The notes below the pieces were generated by a model. It worked only from the letters and a program-made list of their open reading frames with translations. It was not told the origin of the DNA and searched no databases. Both the position numbers and the translations under genes were made by a program. A stretch of 64,000 nt of DNA from Sympetrum striolatum (Eukaryota; Arthropoda; Insecta; Odonata; Libellulidae). The stretch is taken from contig CANPUZ010000063.1 of NCBI GenBank assembly GCA_947579665.1, forward strand, positions 406,495 through 470,494. The letters run 5' to 3'. Shown piece by piece: positions 11,473 to 22,015 of the stretch (the first letter of the stretch is position 1; each line of letters begins with the position of its first letter).

Positions 11473-12444
11473 ATGAGCAACGCCGAGCCAAGCGGGAGCT
11501 ATAACGTTGAGCCCCAGAACTTCAGCCAGGAGCTCGCCGCACCCATCATGGCTCTTCCGAGAGAGCCTTACCAAAACTCGGTGGCGCCCAACAATACCAC
11601 TCGCACCCGCACCCGGGACCAGTGCGAGGCACTCACATGCCCCGGAGAGGGAAGACACTTCATTTCCTGCTCCAGCTGCAGTCAGTGGTATCACCACTTA
11701 TGCCTCGGGTGGAGAGACGAACCTCGAGATACAACAGGCCTGCGTTTTGTCTGCACCCCGTGCAACCAGAGAGAGACACACCGCCGCACCCTTCGAGAGA
11801 TTCCGGAACTTAACTATCGCACACCATGGCCAGTATTCTTCGGAAGAGAATCCGAAGATCCTGAGCTGTTCCTCCAGGAGCTGGAGGCGGCCTGCCAAGA
11901 GGACCAACTACCCGCATCATGGTGGGTCCGCCAAGCAGAGCAGCAGCTGCAGGAAGGAGCTCGCCAATGGTGGTCTCCATACCGAGAATTCGCCTTCAGT
12001 TGGGGAGATTTCAAACAACGCCTCCGCGGGAGGTATGATACTCCCGCGCAGAGGGCGCAGATCCAGGCCCGACTCTACGGCAGCGCCCAGGGACCAAAGG
12101 AGAGCGTGGATATTTTAATCCTCCGAAAGCTGCAGCTGTTCCAACGACTGTTCCCGAACGGAGACTGGGAGAGCATCCTCCCGACCCTCATTGAGCAACT
12201 CCTCCCGCGCATCCGGCAGACGCTCCGCACGTACCCGCCAAGAGACGTGGAGAGCCTCATTCAACAGGCCAGCGCCGTAGAGCGAGACCAAGCGGAAGAA
12301 TTACTATATACCCGCTCCGCCGGACCTCCGAAGTGCCGAATCTGTCCGGGATACCACCTTCACCGGGATTGCCCCGAGAATGAAGGGGGAAACGCTCAGG
12401 CGGGAAACTACAGGGTCCCCAAGCCCCCACCCAATTTGCAATAG
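11473..12444 (+). CDS. gag: Gypsy Gag with a PHD-type zinc finger
   Basis: The frame opens at 11332 inside the LTR, but the first Met after the primer site is at 11473, giving about 323 residues. Near its start is a cysteine-rich PHD-like finger (CEALTC, then CSSCSQWYHHLC, then FVCTPC), spacing typical of C4HC3 chromatin-reading fingers. A retrotransposon Gag domain follows (from about FFGRESEDPELF to VERDQAEEL). At the C-terminus is an atypical zinc knuckle, CRICPGYHLHRDC (Cx2Cx3Hx4C). The frame is intact to TAG at 12444. Gag would form the particle and bind RNA. A PHD finger is unusual in Gag and might guide chromatin targeting; that role is inference. Confidence 0.85.
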   Translation: MSNAEPSGSYNVEPQNFSQELAAPIMALPREPYQNSVAPNNTTRTRTRDQCEALTCPGEGRHFISCSSCSQWYHHLCLGWRDEPRDTTGLRFVCTPCNQRETHRRTLREIPELNYRTPWPVFFGRESEDPELFLQELEAACQEDQLPASWWVRQAEQQLQEGARQWWSPYREFAFSWGDFKQRLRGRYDTPAQRAQIQARLYGSAQGPKESVDILILRKLQLFQRLFPNGDWESILPTLIEQLLPRIRQTLRTYPPRDVESLIQQASAVERDQAEELLYTRSAGPPKCRICPGYHLHRDCPENEGGNAQAGNYRVPKPPPNLQ

Positions 12445-12455
12445 GGGCCACCCAG

Positions 12456-13710
12456 TTGATACGAGAACAGGTGCCAGAGATGCTGGAAAGAGGAATCATT
12501 GAACCTAGCATCTCGCCCTACTCTTCCCCGGTGGTGATTGTGCAGAAGAAAGACAACACGCCCAGGTTCTGCGTGGACTATTGCAGACTCAACCAGGTCA
12601 CCGAGGATGTGATCCAACCCATGGGCAACATCCAAGACGCCCTCTCACGCGTAGCAGGCGGAGACGAGGCCGCCGTGACTCCCGAGATGGACCGGATGGT
12701 CCCTCCACAGATCGGTACAGTTCCTGGAGCCGTAGACCTATACGAACGCGTACAAGATGCCCAAGCAAAGGACGCTGAAACCAATACAATTCGGCAGAAA
12801 GTCCAAGCGGCTAAAAACGCGCCTAATCCCTCCACCCTGCAGAAGCGTTACCTACAACGCCATAGGGAAGAAGACGGACACATGTGGACCCGCCCTGGGC
12901 CGCAACGTCCTTGGAGGCTGCTGGTTCCCAACCAGCGGAGACAAGAGGTACTCCAGTGGTATCAAGACGAACCCTTAGAGGGTCACCCCGGAACGAAGGC
13001 CACGTACGACACCCTCACCCGAGGATACCATTGGGCTTCGGCACAAGTCGACGTCCGAGCGCACGTCCAAAGCTGCCTCCGATGCACATGCGGAAAGGGA
13101 GGACACCATGGAAAGCAGATTCCTCTCCGAGCCCATAAACCTCAGCGGGCTTGGGAGACTGTTGCGGTAGACCTCATGGGCCCCTACCTTCGCTCGGCGA
13201 GAGGGAAAACCAACCTCCTCGAGGCAAGGAATGCAGCCACCATATTCTCTCCTGCCGAGGTTCTCTTCGGAAGAAATTTGAAGGGACCAGGGGAATGGGC
13301 ATTCTCGCCACCCCTTGACCAGGAAGAGACCAATAGAGAAAAGGAACGAATCCGTGAGGTACCCCGGAACCAAGAAAGATACCAGGAACAGTACGAGGAT
13401 CCCGCAGAAACACCTCCCGCGTTTCGCCCGGGTGACCAAGTGCTGGTGCGAACGCATCCGCTCTCCGATGCCAACCAGCACTTCCACGCGGGTTGTGCCC
13501 CCAAATGGGAAGGACCAGGGCACATCGAAGAAGCCAGCAGCCACGGAGTCTACTGGGTTCGACTCAAGGGAGGACGACGCCAGAAGATCCAATCCCAGGA
13601 CCTCCGCCCCGCACCACCCCCTAGGTCCAGACAGGATGAGATAAAGGAAGACACCCCCTCCAGAGAAAGGAGGTACCCCACCCGAGAGTGGGTCAGGCAG
13701 CAGACAGTGA
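12456..13710 (+). pseudogene. pol: Gypsy Pol remnant: RT fragment joined to integrase ends
   Basis: In the -1 frame relative to Gag, the frame resumes with the start of reverse transcriptase (REQVPEMLERGIIEP, SSPVVIVQKKD, RFCVDYCRLN). It then jumps at NIQDALSRVAGG directly to sequence that normally follows RNase H. The integrase zinc-binding domain is present (HPGTKATYDTL, then CLRC). The core begins (VAVDLMGPY, first catalytic Asp) but then jumps to NAATIFSPAEVLFGR, so the second Asp and the Glu are gone. A C-terminal GPY/F-like module follows (APKWEGPGHI, GVYWVRLKGG). Protease, RT palm with YxDD and RNase H are absent. There is no stop before the right LTR: the frame runs into it and ends at 14135. 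Confidence 0.9.
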
Positions 13711-13850
13711 ACCGTGTTCTCCCTTCTCACTCGTCCATCCCCTGTGCTCATAAGGACCGCCCCCACACGGACAGTTGTGCACAGAGTGGTTTCCCCCACC
13801 CCTCGGGACTTCCTCGACCCGTCACCATGCCGATGGCCGAATTCTCGCCG

Positions 13851-13867
13851 AACAGGGAGGGGTGGGA
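13851..13867 (+). promoter_or_regulatory. Gypsy polypurine tract
   Basis: GAACAGGGAGGGGTGGGA lies immediately before the right LTR, the position where plus-strand DNA synthesis is primed. Confidence 0.8.
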
Positions 13868-14695
13868 TGTCGTGCACCAGCCAACGGCGAGAATTCGGAC
13901 CGGGAGTCCTTTTTCTTTTAGCCGAGATCACGTCCGCTTGCGATCGTGTACCTCCGCCCCCCCCCCCTCCCGCGAGGAAGCGAAGCGCTCGCTTGGACAT
14001 GTTCCTCCAAAATCACGTCCGCTCGCGGCCATGACCCTACGCCCCCACGCGAGCGAGGCGCTCTACATTCCCCTTACCCCTGGCCCCAGAGAAGCTCGCC
14101 CATTGGTTCCCGCTCGGGCCAGGTCCCGAATATAAGGAGGGCCTCCGGGCGTAGAACAGGAGAACGGAGGAGGGAGCCCGCGGGAAGTGTCGCAGAGAAT
14201 AAGATTCCTCGGCACTTCCCCGCCTCGTCCTGCCTCACCGGACTCATGCCCCAGAGCCCGGGAAGTGTCGCAGAGAATAAGATTCCTCGGCACTTCCCGC
14301 CTCGCCCGGCCTCTCCAGACTCTTGCCCCCAGGAAGGGTCTCGGGCCTTTCCGATACTTTCGCACCAGCCGGATGCCCCGGGCACCGCGACTTGCACGGC
14401 GCCGCCCACGCGCCCTCCGCCTCTAGGAGGAGCCCGCACTCGGCTCCCGGAGGCCTTCTCCCCGGACACCGGCGACTCCGAACGCCACCACCAGGAGTGT
14501 CGCGCCCCTGGAGGCCGATAACTGGACTTGGTTCCAATGCTAAGTGCCAATTGTAAACTCACAGAAAAATAAAGAAACATATCTATCACAGTTTGTTTTT
14601 TTTGCATCTTCTTTCCACCGATGATCACCCGATCTCGCGTGTCGGGGTGGAACGAACCACAACCACCACCCCCTGTCGACACTTTAATTGCGACA
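13868..14695 (+). repeat. Gypsy right LTR
   Basis: 828 bp, begins TGTCGTGCACC directly after the polypurine tract and ends TTGCGACA before the ACCT duplication. Compared with the left LTR I see a shorter C-run, a C/T change in the GTCC(C/T)TTTTC run and CACTTTAATT in place of CACCTTAATT. Confidence 0.95.
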
Positions 14696-14833
14696 ACCTC
14701 TATTAGTGAGAAAATTTGCGTGGTCCCGACGTTTTCACCCCCGAAAACCTCTATAAGTGAGAATATTGAAACCTCTTTAAGTGAGAATTTTTTTCCTGAC
14801 CGCGACCTCTACAGTGGTTGGTCTCTCAAGTAG

Positions 14834-15618
14834 TTGAAGAAAATCGACGCCTGGATGAGAAGACAAAAAAGGAAAATAGTCATCTATGTTGAGAATTGCA
14901 CGGCCCATTCAGATGTTCCGCCACTCACAAACTTCGAAGTTCGCTTCCTACCCCCAAATACAACTAGCAAGCTTCAATCTTGTGATCAAGGCATCATTTT
15001 CTGCTTTAAGTGCTACTTTCGCCACGATTTCGTCGAACTTGTCCTCAGTAATATCGAAAAAGATATTAAGCCAGACATGAACGTCCTACAAGCTCTAAGG
15101 TTTGCTCGAAAAGCGTTGTTTTCGGTGACAGAAACTACAATTAAAAAATGCTTCAAGAAGGCGGGGTTCCGGAAAGAAGAAGATGCCGTGGGATTGGAAG
15201 AAGAACAAGAAGAGTTTTCCGTCCGAGCGGAGAAGATTGGGGGGGAAACGCCAGTTTTTTCGGTGAAGATGTCCCGACACCTTCCTTCGAGGACTATGCA
15301 CGAGTCGACGAGAACGTCAGTGTCACCGGTGAACAAACAGATGACGACATTGTGGACGCCTGCCTCTCACGTTCTTCCACCGAAGGACACGGAAGCGAAA
15401 GCGATGCGGAAGATGAAGATGTTGATTTTAAGCAAGATAGTCAGCCTTTTTTAAAAAAGGAAGATGCTCGAAAATCCCTAGACACTTTAGAACGGTTTTT
15501 CGAATTCTCAGGTAATGTAGACCAAGATGTTTTTGATAAACTGCATGGGATTAATAAATGTATTTGTAATGCACAGACAGAAAAACAAACTAAACTTACT
15601 GACTTTTTCAAACCTTAA
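14834..15618 (+). pseudogene. Tigger-type transposase, C-terminal half only
   Basis: The first frame (to 15454) holds the second half of a DDE_1 catalytic domain: KIVIYVENCTAH, FLPPNTTSKLQSCDQGII. The second catalytic position, normally Asp in DNCTAH, is Glu here (GAG). The third, Asp in CDQG, is kept. Around 15200-15240 the reading moves to the frame ending at 15618, which closes with an acidic stretch and the typical C-terminus QTKLTDFF. The N-terminal DNA-binding domains and first Asp are absent; sequence upstream is terminal-repeat DNA. It belongs to the 10534-28878 Tigger and cannot be active. Confidence 0.85.
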
Positions 15619-15943
15619 AGTGTTTTAGCTGTACTTTTGTAGTTGTTTTTCGTACTTAGTGATTGTTCCTACTGATTTCGAATGATTAAGATACCAATGA
15701 TTGTTATCATGTGATAAAAGGCATCCCGTTGTGCTCGGTTATGCTTGTTCGTTTGACATTTTAAAATTAATGTACACCTACATTTACATTTTGATAAAAG
15801 GGTATTTTTCAAAAACTGTTTTGTTTTTCTTTTTGAGCTTGCATAACTTACTTTCAATGAGCGTAGCTACGTAAGTTATAGGGAACCTTAGATTTTGCTT
15901 GTCAGCTGAGAAAACTGTCGTTTAGACCTCTTTATAGAGGTAT
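15619..15943. other. 3' part of the Tigger host, no gene
   Basis: Non-coding Tigger sequence after the transposase end, closing with GACCTCTTTATAGAGGTA, a short palindrome, at the border with the BEL LTR. A 14-bp inverted repeat TAACTTAC..GTAAGTTA lies near 15847-15880. Confidence 0.5.
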
Positions 15944-16205
15944 TGCTTGCCACTGACGCAAAAGCACTTGCGCGGTGGCAGGTATTTCCCGTCAGTCACC
16001 TTGCTACCCTCTCCCCTCTCTACTAATAAATTGAGTTTCGGGCTTCGCTAGTTGAACCTCTCTCTCTTTCTCTCGCGTCTCACCAGCAGAGACATCGCTC
16101 CCGCCTTTCGCGAGTCTAAGGTCCTCGTCCGGCGTCGCATCGCAAGTCACAATAAACACACTGTTAAGTTTGAGACTTTCTTTCTATCCGCAAAAATCAC
16201 GAACA
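15944..16205 (+). repeat. BEL left LTR
   Basis: 262 bp, from TGCTTGCC to CACGAACA. It contains ACTAATAAATTG (polyA-like) near 16021 and a long CT-rich run near 16060. Confidence 0.85.
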
Positions 16206-16209
16206 TTTT

Positions 16210-16228
16210 CTGGTCCTTCGGGCCGGAT
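16210..16228 (+). promoter_or_regulatory. BEL primer binding site
   Basis: TGGTCCTTCGGGCCGGATT lies five bases after the left LTR. From general knowledge this TGGTCCTTCG..CCGG form is common in BEL/Pao elements of insects. Confidence 0.7.
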
Positions 16229-16503
16229 TCGCAAGGCCTTAGATTTTTTATAGAAGTCGCTTCTGTTCCTGATGGTTGGACATCGCCACGTGTCACCGAA
16301 GAGCACTTTGACGGCTCTTTTCGTTTGGACTCAATGGTAAGGAAATCCTTTCCTGAAGTACTTTAAGTGTTTCGCAATACGTGTGTATTCTAATTATTGT
16401 GTCTTTACTGACGTGTTAAGTGATAATTCAAACTAATTAACTTTGACTCTGTGTAATCGTTTGTCACGTGTGTTAATTCGGGATTGTTATATCACTACCC
16501 ATT

Positions 16504-17169
16504 ATGGCTTCGTCAGAGACTAAGAAGTTAATTTTAGGGAAAGTCCACAGAGGTGAACTAATTTCTAGATTTTGGGCAAATACCTTAAAATTTGGAAAGG
16601 AAAAATTAACTGTTGCATATTTAGAACATCGCAAAGGACTATTGAATTCCTATTGGGCTGACTTTTTGAGCAAACATTATGCCTTATCAGAAGATTCTGA
16701 TGCCGCGGAAACCGACTATTTTGAGGACGACGTCTTTTCGCAGACGGAACTTCAGTATAATGAAGCGTGTGCCAATATTGCGGAGTTAATTTTCAACTTG
16801 TCTCCTCAAGTAGACTCTAAAGATGTGGTCCATAATATATATCGCGGCGAGAGTGTACATGCCCAATTGCCTAAAATTGAGCTCCCTACCTTCTCGGGGA
16901 ACCTTTTAGAATGGAAGAGCTTCCGCGACCAGTTTAAGAATCTCGTCCACGAGATTCCGGATCTGTCGGACGTGCATAAATTACTGTACCTAAAAACTCA
17001 TTTACGCGGTCCCGCCGCTGAAGTTATCGAAAATACTCCAATCACGAGTGCTAACTATAAAGGGGCATGGGACGATCTTGAGCGACGTTATGGTAGCAAA
17101 AGGATTCTTTCCAACTTTCACATGAAGAGCCTTTTTGATATCTCCCCGGTCACAAGAACCACGTCGTGA
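16504..17169 (+). pseudogene. gag: BEL Gag, N-terminal part up to an in-frame stop
   Basis: Starts at ATG 16504 (ATTATGGCTTCG) and runs 221 residues to TGA at 17167-17169. The segment from LPKIELPTFSGNLLEWKSF to GAWDDLERRYGS is the typical BEL/Pao Gag core (DUF1759 type): LPKFxG.xxxWxxF, then a leucine-rich tract. The stop interrupts the conserved region, and the same frame continues beyond it as RILDRFRQTIRAF. It is therefore a nonsense mutation inside a single gag-pol frame, not a natural end. TCG-TGA here would fit a CGA-to-TGA change. Confidence 0.9.
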
Positions 17170-19440
17170 GACTTAAAAAGAATTCTTGACCGTTTCCGCC
17201 AAACAATTCGGGCATTTGAAAATCTTGGAAAGCCCATCGAACAGTGGGATGAATGGTTCGTTTTCCTTTTGATTAGAAAGCTAGATTCATCAACGCTACT
17301 AGCTTGGGAACTCTCATTAACAGACAATTCTAATATCCCCAAGTTTTCGGATCTCTTTAATTATCTAGAGAATAGAATTCACGCGTTGGATGTGACAAAA
17401 GAATCCACTTTCTCTCATCTTAATCAAAACCGCGAAGGTGGACGGAACCTTTCAAGACAGAAACCGCAGGTTCATGTTACTTCCGCGAAACAGTTTCCGA
17501 ATAAAAATTTGAGATGCATCCTATGCTCGAAGGGGCACTCCTTGTATTTTTGTCCTGTCTTTAAAGGGTTAAAACCTAAGGAGCGTAAGGATCAAGTGCT
17601 CAAATTCTTTCTCTGCATGAATTGTCTTTCCAATCAGCATACTTCAAGAACGTGCAAATCATTACGCACATGCTGGGAGTGCGGTCAGCGACATCATACG
17701 TTACTCCATGAATCCACCATAACCAACCAACGTGTTAATCATTATGATTCGCCTCAATCACCCCCCGACGATTCCTCTTCACCTAGACTGGTCGACCACA
17801 CGTCGGTCCCGGGTCCAGCTTCAACGCCAATGGCATCGTTACATTCCGTGACGACAGATAAAGTAGTTTTATTGGCCACTGTAAGACTACATATTGAGTC
17901 ACCGTCAGGGAAGATTATAACTGTTAGAGCCTTACTCGACAGGGCTTCCGACTCCTCTTTCGTGACAGAATGGGTCGCGCAGTCATTGCGGTTATCGAAA
18001 ACGACAGTTAATGTTCCAATAACTGGAGTGCAGGGCTGTGAAGCGGGAATCGCCACTAGCTTGGTTAATTTATTTATACGATCAAGCTATGATGCCTCTT
18101 TTGGTATTCAAATTCAAGCGTACGCACTAAAAACGCTGACTACGCTGACTCCGTCTCGCTCAGTTCGACTTCAGAATTGGCCACACTTGCATGGTTTGTA
18201 TCTTGCCGATCCAGAGTTCGCGAAGCCATCCGCGATCGACCTTATTCTTGGCGCTGATGTATGCGGACCATTATTTTTAAATGAAAGTCGTGTAGGTCCG
18301 ATGGGATCGCCCATTGCCCGATTAACTGCTTTTGGATGGGTTTTAATGGGACCCGCTACGCCTGTGACCTCGCACATTGGGAAAAATTCCGCGTCCGTGA
18401 TGCATATTCAAACGCAAACGCAAAGCAGGTTGACGGATGACCTTCAGATATTTTGGGAAATGGAAGAAGTCTCATCAGAAAAACCTGTGTCAGATGAAGA
18501 CGCCTACTGCGAGGATCATTTTATTAAGACTCATTCAAGGGATGATAAAGGACGTTACATTGTTCGTCTACCCTTTATAAATGACGATTCGCTATATTTG
18601 GGATCCTCTAACAGTGCGGTTCTTAATTTATTTCTGAAGTCAGAACATCGCTTGGAGGAAACACAAGAATTGAGAGCCTTGTATAATCAGTTTATGCGGG
18701 AATATTTAACTCTGAACCACATGGAAGAGGTCGAACGGAATTCATTAAATAAGTATTATCTTCCTCATCATGCTGTTGAGAAAAAATGTGAGGCTTCCAA
18801 AAGTATTAGAGTGGTTTTCAACGCCTCTTTTAAATCCTCGTCAGGATATTCTTTAAATGATTTACTTTTATCTGGACCCAAATTACAGCCTGATCTTTGG
18901 ATGATAATGACTCGTTGGCGGTTGTATAGAGTCGCATTTACCACGGATATAGTCAAGATGTTTAGACAAATACGTATCCATTCGGATGATGCAGACTTTC
19001 AAAGAATCCTGTGGAGATTTAACTCTTCAGAGCCGATAAGGGACTTTAAGCTCACCACCGTCACCTACGGTACCGCTTCCGCTCCTTTTTTAGCGCTTAG
19101 AGTCCTAAAACAATTGGCGCAGGATGAGGAGAGTAACTTTCCCTTAGCAGCGGACGCTATTCGCTTTCATTCTTATGTCGACGATATTCTTTGTGGGGCA
19201 GACAATGTAGAACAGGCATTGGTCGTTAAAGAGCAAATTATCAGTATGCTGAATACTGCAGGATTCCCGTTGAGTAAGTGGGCATCTAATAATTCTCAAC
19301 TTAGTCCGAACGGACTCGAACACAAAACCTTCTCCGATAAAGATCACGTCGCCACTTTGGGAATCAATTGGGAACCCAAAGATGATAACTTTCATCTAAG
19401 AATTAATTACCCTAATGCAAATACCGTACTGACAAAATGA
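17170..19440 (+). pseudogene. pol: BEL Gag C-terminus, protease and reverse transcriptase
   Basis: Same frame as gag. Zinc knuckles come first: CILCSKGHSLYFC, CMNCLSNQHTSRTC and CWECGQRHH. The aspartic protease region follows at about 17930 (RALLDRASDSSFVTE); the usual D-S/T-G active-site triad is read here as Asp-Arg-Ala, a probable loss of function. The Pao reverse transcriptase runs from about RSIRVVF-type motifs (KSIRVVFNAS) through TTDIVKMFRQI and TYGTASAPF to YVDD at 19173-19184. The frame ends at TGA 19438-19440, where the homologous sequence continues straight on (SVLSDIARLYDPMGW), so this is a second nonsense mutation, again TGA in place of a likely Arg codon. Confidence 0.9.
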
Positions 19441-20379
19441 TCTGTTTTATCGGACATAGCAAGACTCTACGACCCGATGGGTTGGATGGCGCCCGTGTTT
19501 GTGTTCGCTAAAATATTTATGCAAGATTTATGGCTTACAAATCTTTCTTGGGATCAGCCTCTGCCTCCCCGCTTGGCTTCGTTATGGGATAATTTTCGCT
19601 TGTCGTTGCTAAAGGTGAATTCCATCAGAATTCCTAGATGGGTTAAAGTTTCCCGTGAGAATCTTTCTGATGTATCGCTTCACGGATTTTGTGACACCTC
19701 TGAAAGAGCGTATGCAGCTGTAGTGTATATTCGTGTTTCAGACGTAACTTACGGGAATTTAGTGAATTTGTTAGTTGCTAAAACGAAAGTGGCCCCAGTG
19801 AAAACTGTTAGTGTCCCCAGGCTTGAACTATGTGCCGCAGTGCTTTTAACTCGTTTATTGGTAAAGGTAATAGAAGGAATCCGCTTAGGAAAACTCCCAG
19901 TCCACGCTTGGACGGATTCGAACGTCACCCTGGCATGGATCAGAGGTCATGCATCCCGGTGGACGCCGTTCGTGGCTCACAGAGTCTCAGAGATCCAGTC
20001 CTCACTTGATCCAGCCAGCTGGAACTACGTGCCTACACGTCACAACCCTGCTGACGCCGCCACGCGAGGGATCAGCCCAGACGAGCTTCTCCGGTCGACG
20101 GAGTGGTGGCATGGTGCATCTTGGCTCATCAATGGGGAGCCAGTCTGGAGCCGAGAAGCTGGAGAACCAGATGGCTCCGAACATCAGGAGCTGCGGAAGT
20201 CGAAATTAACGACTTTTCATATCTCGACGGATTTCGGTGATGTTATCGATAGATTTTCCTGTCTATTGAGATTGATACGCACTATTTCATGGTGTCGTAG
20301 CTTTTTCATAATTCCAGGTTCCGGAATAATCGCCGATCCGGCCATCTCACTGCCGAGGAGCGTGCAGATGCCTTGCTAG
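19441..20379 (+). pseudogene. pol: BEL RNase H region
   Basis: Continues in the same frame from the stop at 19440. Pao-type RNase H features: HGFCDTSERAYAAVVY, RLELCAAVLLTRLL, AWTDSNVTLAWIRGH and RHNPADAATRG. Near 20290-20320 the homologous reading shifts by one frame; the old frame ends at 20379 while the following HLTAEERADALLALVRW sequence continues in the integrase frame. One small indel explains this. Confidence 0.9.
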
Positions 20380-21710
20380 CCCTTGTACGGTGGTCGCAAG
20401 CGGATCATTTCGCCCGGGAGATAGACTTCCTGCAGCACTGCCGCCCTCTCCCGCGGTCCTCGCCTCTGCTGCGCCTGAAACCTGTCTTGGACGAGAAAGG
20501 AGTCCTGCGAGTGGGTGGCCGGTTGGAGCGTGCGATGGTGTCCTTCGATGAAAGACACCCGATGATCATCCCTAAGCAGTGTCATCTTGCGGTGCTGATG
20601 ATAAGATACGCCCATCTGGCAACGCTTCATGGAGGACATCAGCAGACGAGGGCTTATCTTGCGCGACGGTTTTGGGTTATGCGAAACCGCGTCTTAGTAA
20701 AAAGAGAAATAATGAGATGTCCTATCTGTACCCGATTCCGAGGCAAGGGGATTGGTCAAATGATCGGAGACTTACCAGTAGAAAGGGTAAGGCCTCAGAA
20801 ACCCTTTAATTCCACAGGAGTGGATTACGCCGGCCCCATTATGCTAAGAACAACCAAAGGCCGAGGCTACAAGTCCTATAAAGGATATATATGCTTGTTC
20901 GTTTGCATGTGTACGAAGGCTGTACATTTAGAATGTGTTTCTGGTTTGTCAACAGATGATTTCATTTCAGCCTTCCGCAGATTCATCTCCCGCAGGGGTC
21001 ATTGCGGCAAAATCTTTAGTGACAACGCTTCAAACTTTAGAGGCGCCGACAGAGAGCTGCGGTCAATATTCAACGCTGCCTCACCATTTTATGAGATCAC
21101 AGCATCGACCCTCAGCTCCATTGGGACGGACTGGGCCTTCAACCCCCCCTACGCTCCTCACTTCGGTGGTCTCTGGGAAGCGGGCATAAAATCCACGAAA
21201 CACCACCTCCGCAGAGTCATCGGAGACCAGACGTTGACCTACGAGGAAATGTCAACCTTATTGTGTCAGATCGAAGCCTGCCTAAATTCCCGTCCGCTCT
21301 CTCCCGTCAGCAATGATGCTAACGACCTTCTTCCTCTCACCCCCGGCCATTTTTTAATAGGAGAACCACTCTCTGCCATTCCAGAACCATTCTCGGAGAG
21401 CGAGAATATACCGCTTCGCAACAGATTCAAACTGATCACCGCGATGAGAGACCATTTCTGGACGCGATGGTCCAAAGAATACCTTCAAGAACTCATACAG
21501 TTACCCAAGTGGCGAACGAGAAAAGAGAACTTAACCGTAGGAACTTTGGTGATAGTAAAAGACTCCCTTCTTCCGCCCACTAAGTGGTTAACGGGCAGAA
21601 TAATTGAGCTCTGCCCCGGCCGTGATGGGTTGGTGCGAGTTGTGAGAGTGAAAACTACGAAGGGTATAATTACCCGCGCTGTGAACAAACTGTGTTTACT
21701 TTTGAATTGA
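20373..21710 (+). pseudogene. pol: BEL integrase and C-terminal domain (intact ORF of a broken pol)
   Basis: 445 residues with no internal stop, cut off from the rest of pol by the frameshift upstream. The zinc-binding domain shows His residues in HLATLHGGHQQTRAY and the pair CPIC. The catalytic triad is visible: Asp in VDYAGPI, Asp in FSDNASNF and Glu in FGGLWEAGIK. After it come CLNSRPL and LTPGHFLIG, then the C-terminal DUF5641-type module (WTRWSKEYLQELIQL, VGTLVIVKD, GLVRVVRV), which is standard in BEL/Pao. All key residues are kept, so this domain decayed least. Confidence 0.93.
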
Positions 21711-21872
21711 GCTTTGTTTTGTTTTTTTGTATGAGGTCCGCTTACGGCGGGCGGAATTCAGTTTCTTTTTTATTATTATTGTAATGAGTGATTATTTGTA
21801 TGTATATTCTCTGTATTGTTTCGTCGCGGACGAGGCGGGCGGCATGTTCCGTACCTTTTGAATTCGCGGTAT
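21711..21872 (+). other. BEL 3' untranslated region
   Basis: 162 bp between the integrase stop and the right LTR. No clear polypurine tract; the most purine-rich stretch is GGACGAGGCGGGCGGC near 21828-21843. Confidence 0.6.
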
Positions 21873-22015
21873 TGCTTGCCACTGACGCAAAAGCACTTGC
21901 GCGGTGGCAGGTATTTCCCGTCAGTCACCTTGCTACCCTCTCCCCTCTCTACTAATAAATTGAGTTTCGGGCTTCGCTAGCCGAACCTCTCTCTCTTTCT
22001 CTCGCGTCTCACCAG
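21873..22015 (+). repeat. BEL right LTR, first part
   Basis: First 143 bp of the right LTR, TGCTTGCCACTG to TCTCACCAG, interrupted after CAG by the 22016-24511 element. Confidence 0.9.

Larger units (their letters stand above)
10577..14695 (+). mobile_element. Ty3/Gypsy LTR retrotransposon, internally deleted, very young
   Basis: Two near-identical LTRs (830 and 828 bp) begin TGTCGTGCACC and end TTGCGACA and are flanked by a 4-bp duplication ACCT (10573-10576, 14696-14699). I see only a few substitutions plus a C-run length difference between the LTRs. The internal region is just 2461 bp: gag, then a pol that lacks protease, most of reverse transcriptase, RNase H and the integrase core. The sequence is strikingly GC-rich against AT-rich surroundings. 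It should be movable only with enzymes supplied by a complete relative. It sits in the left terminal repeat zone of the Tigger host. Confidence 0.95.

Noticed and set aside
10774..11480. Long minus- and plus-strand ORFs in the Gypsy LTRs (and their twins at 14063-14682)
   Set aside because: They occur in several frames at once in GC-rich LTR DNA, repeat exactly in the other LTR, and resemble no protein.
13184..14000. 341-residue minus-strand ORF opposite Gypsy pol
   Set aside because: Antisense shadow of the integrase region and LTR; stop codons are scarce because of GC content.
14834..15618. A functional gene related to Tigger (domesticated transposase)
   Set aside because: The catalytic Asp is changed, the N-terminal half is missing and the frame is shifted inside; it lies between Tigger termini, so decay explains it better.
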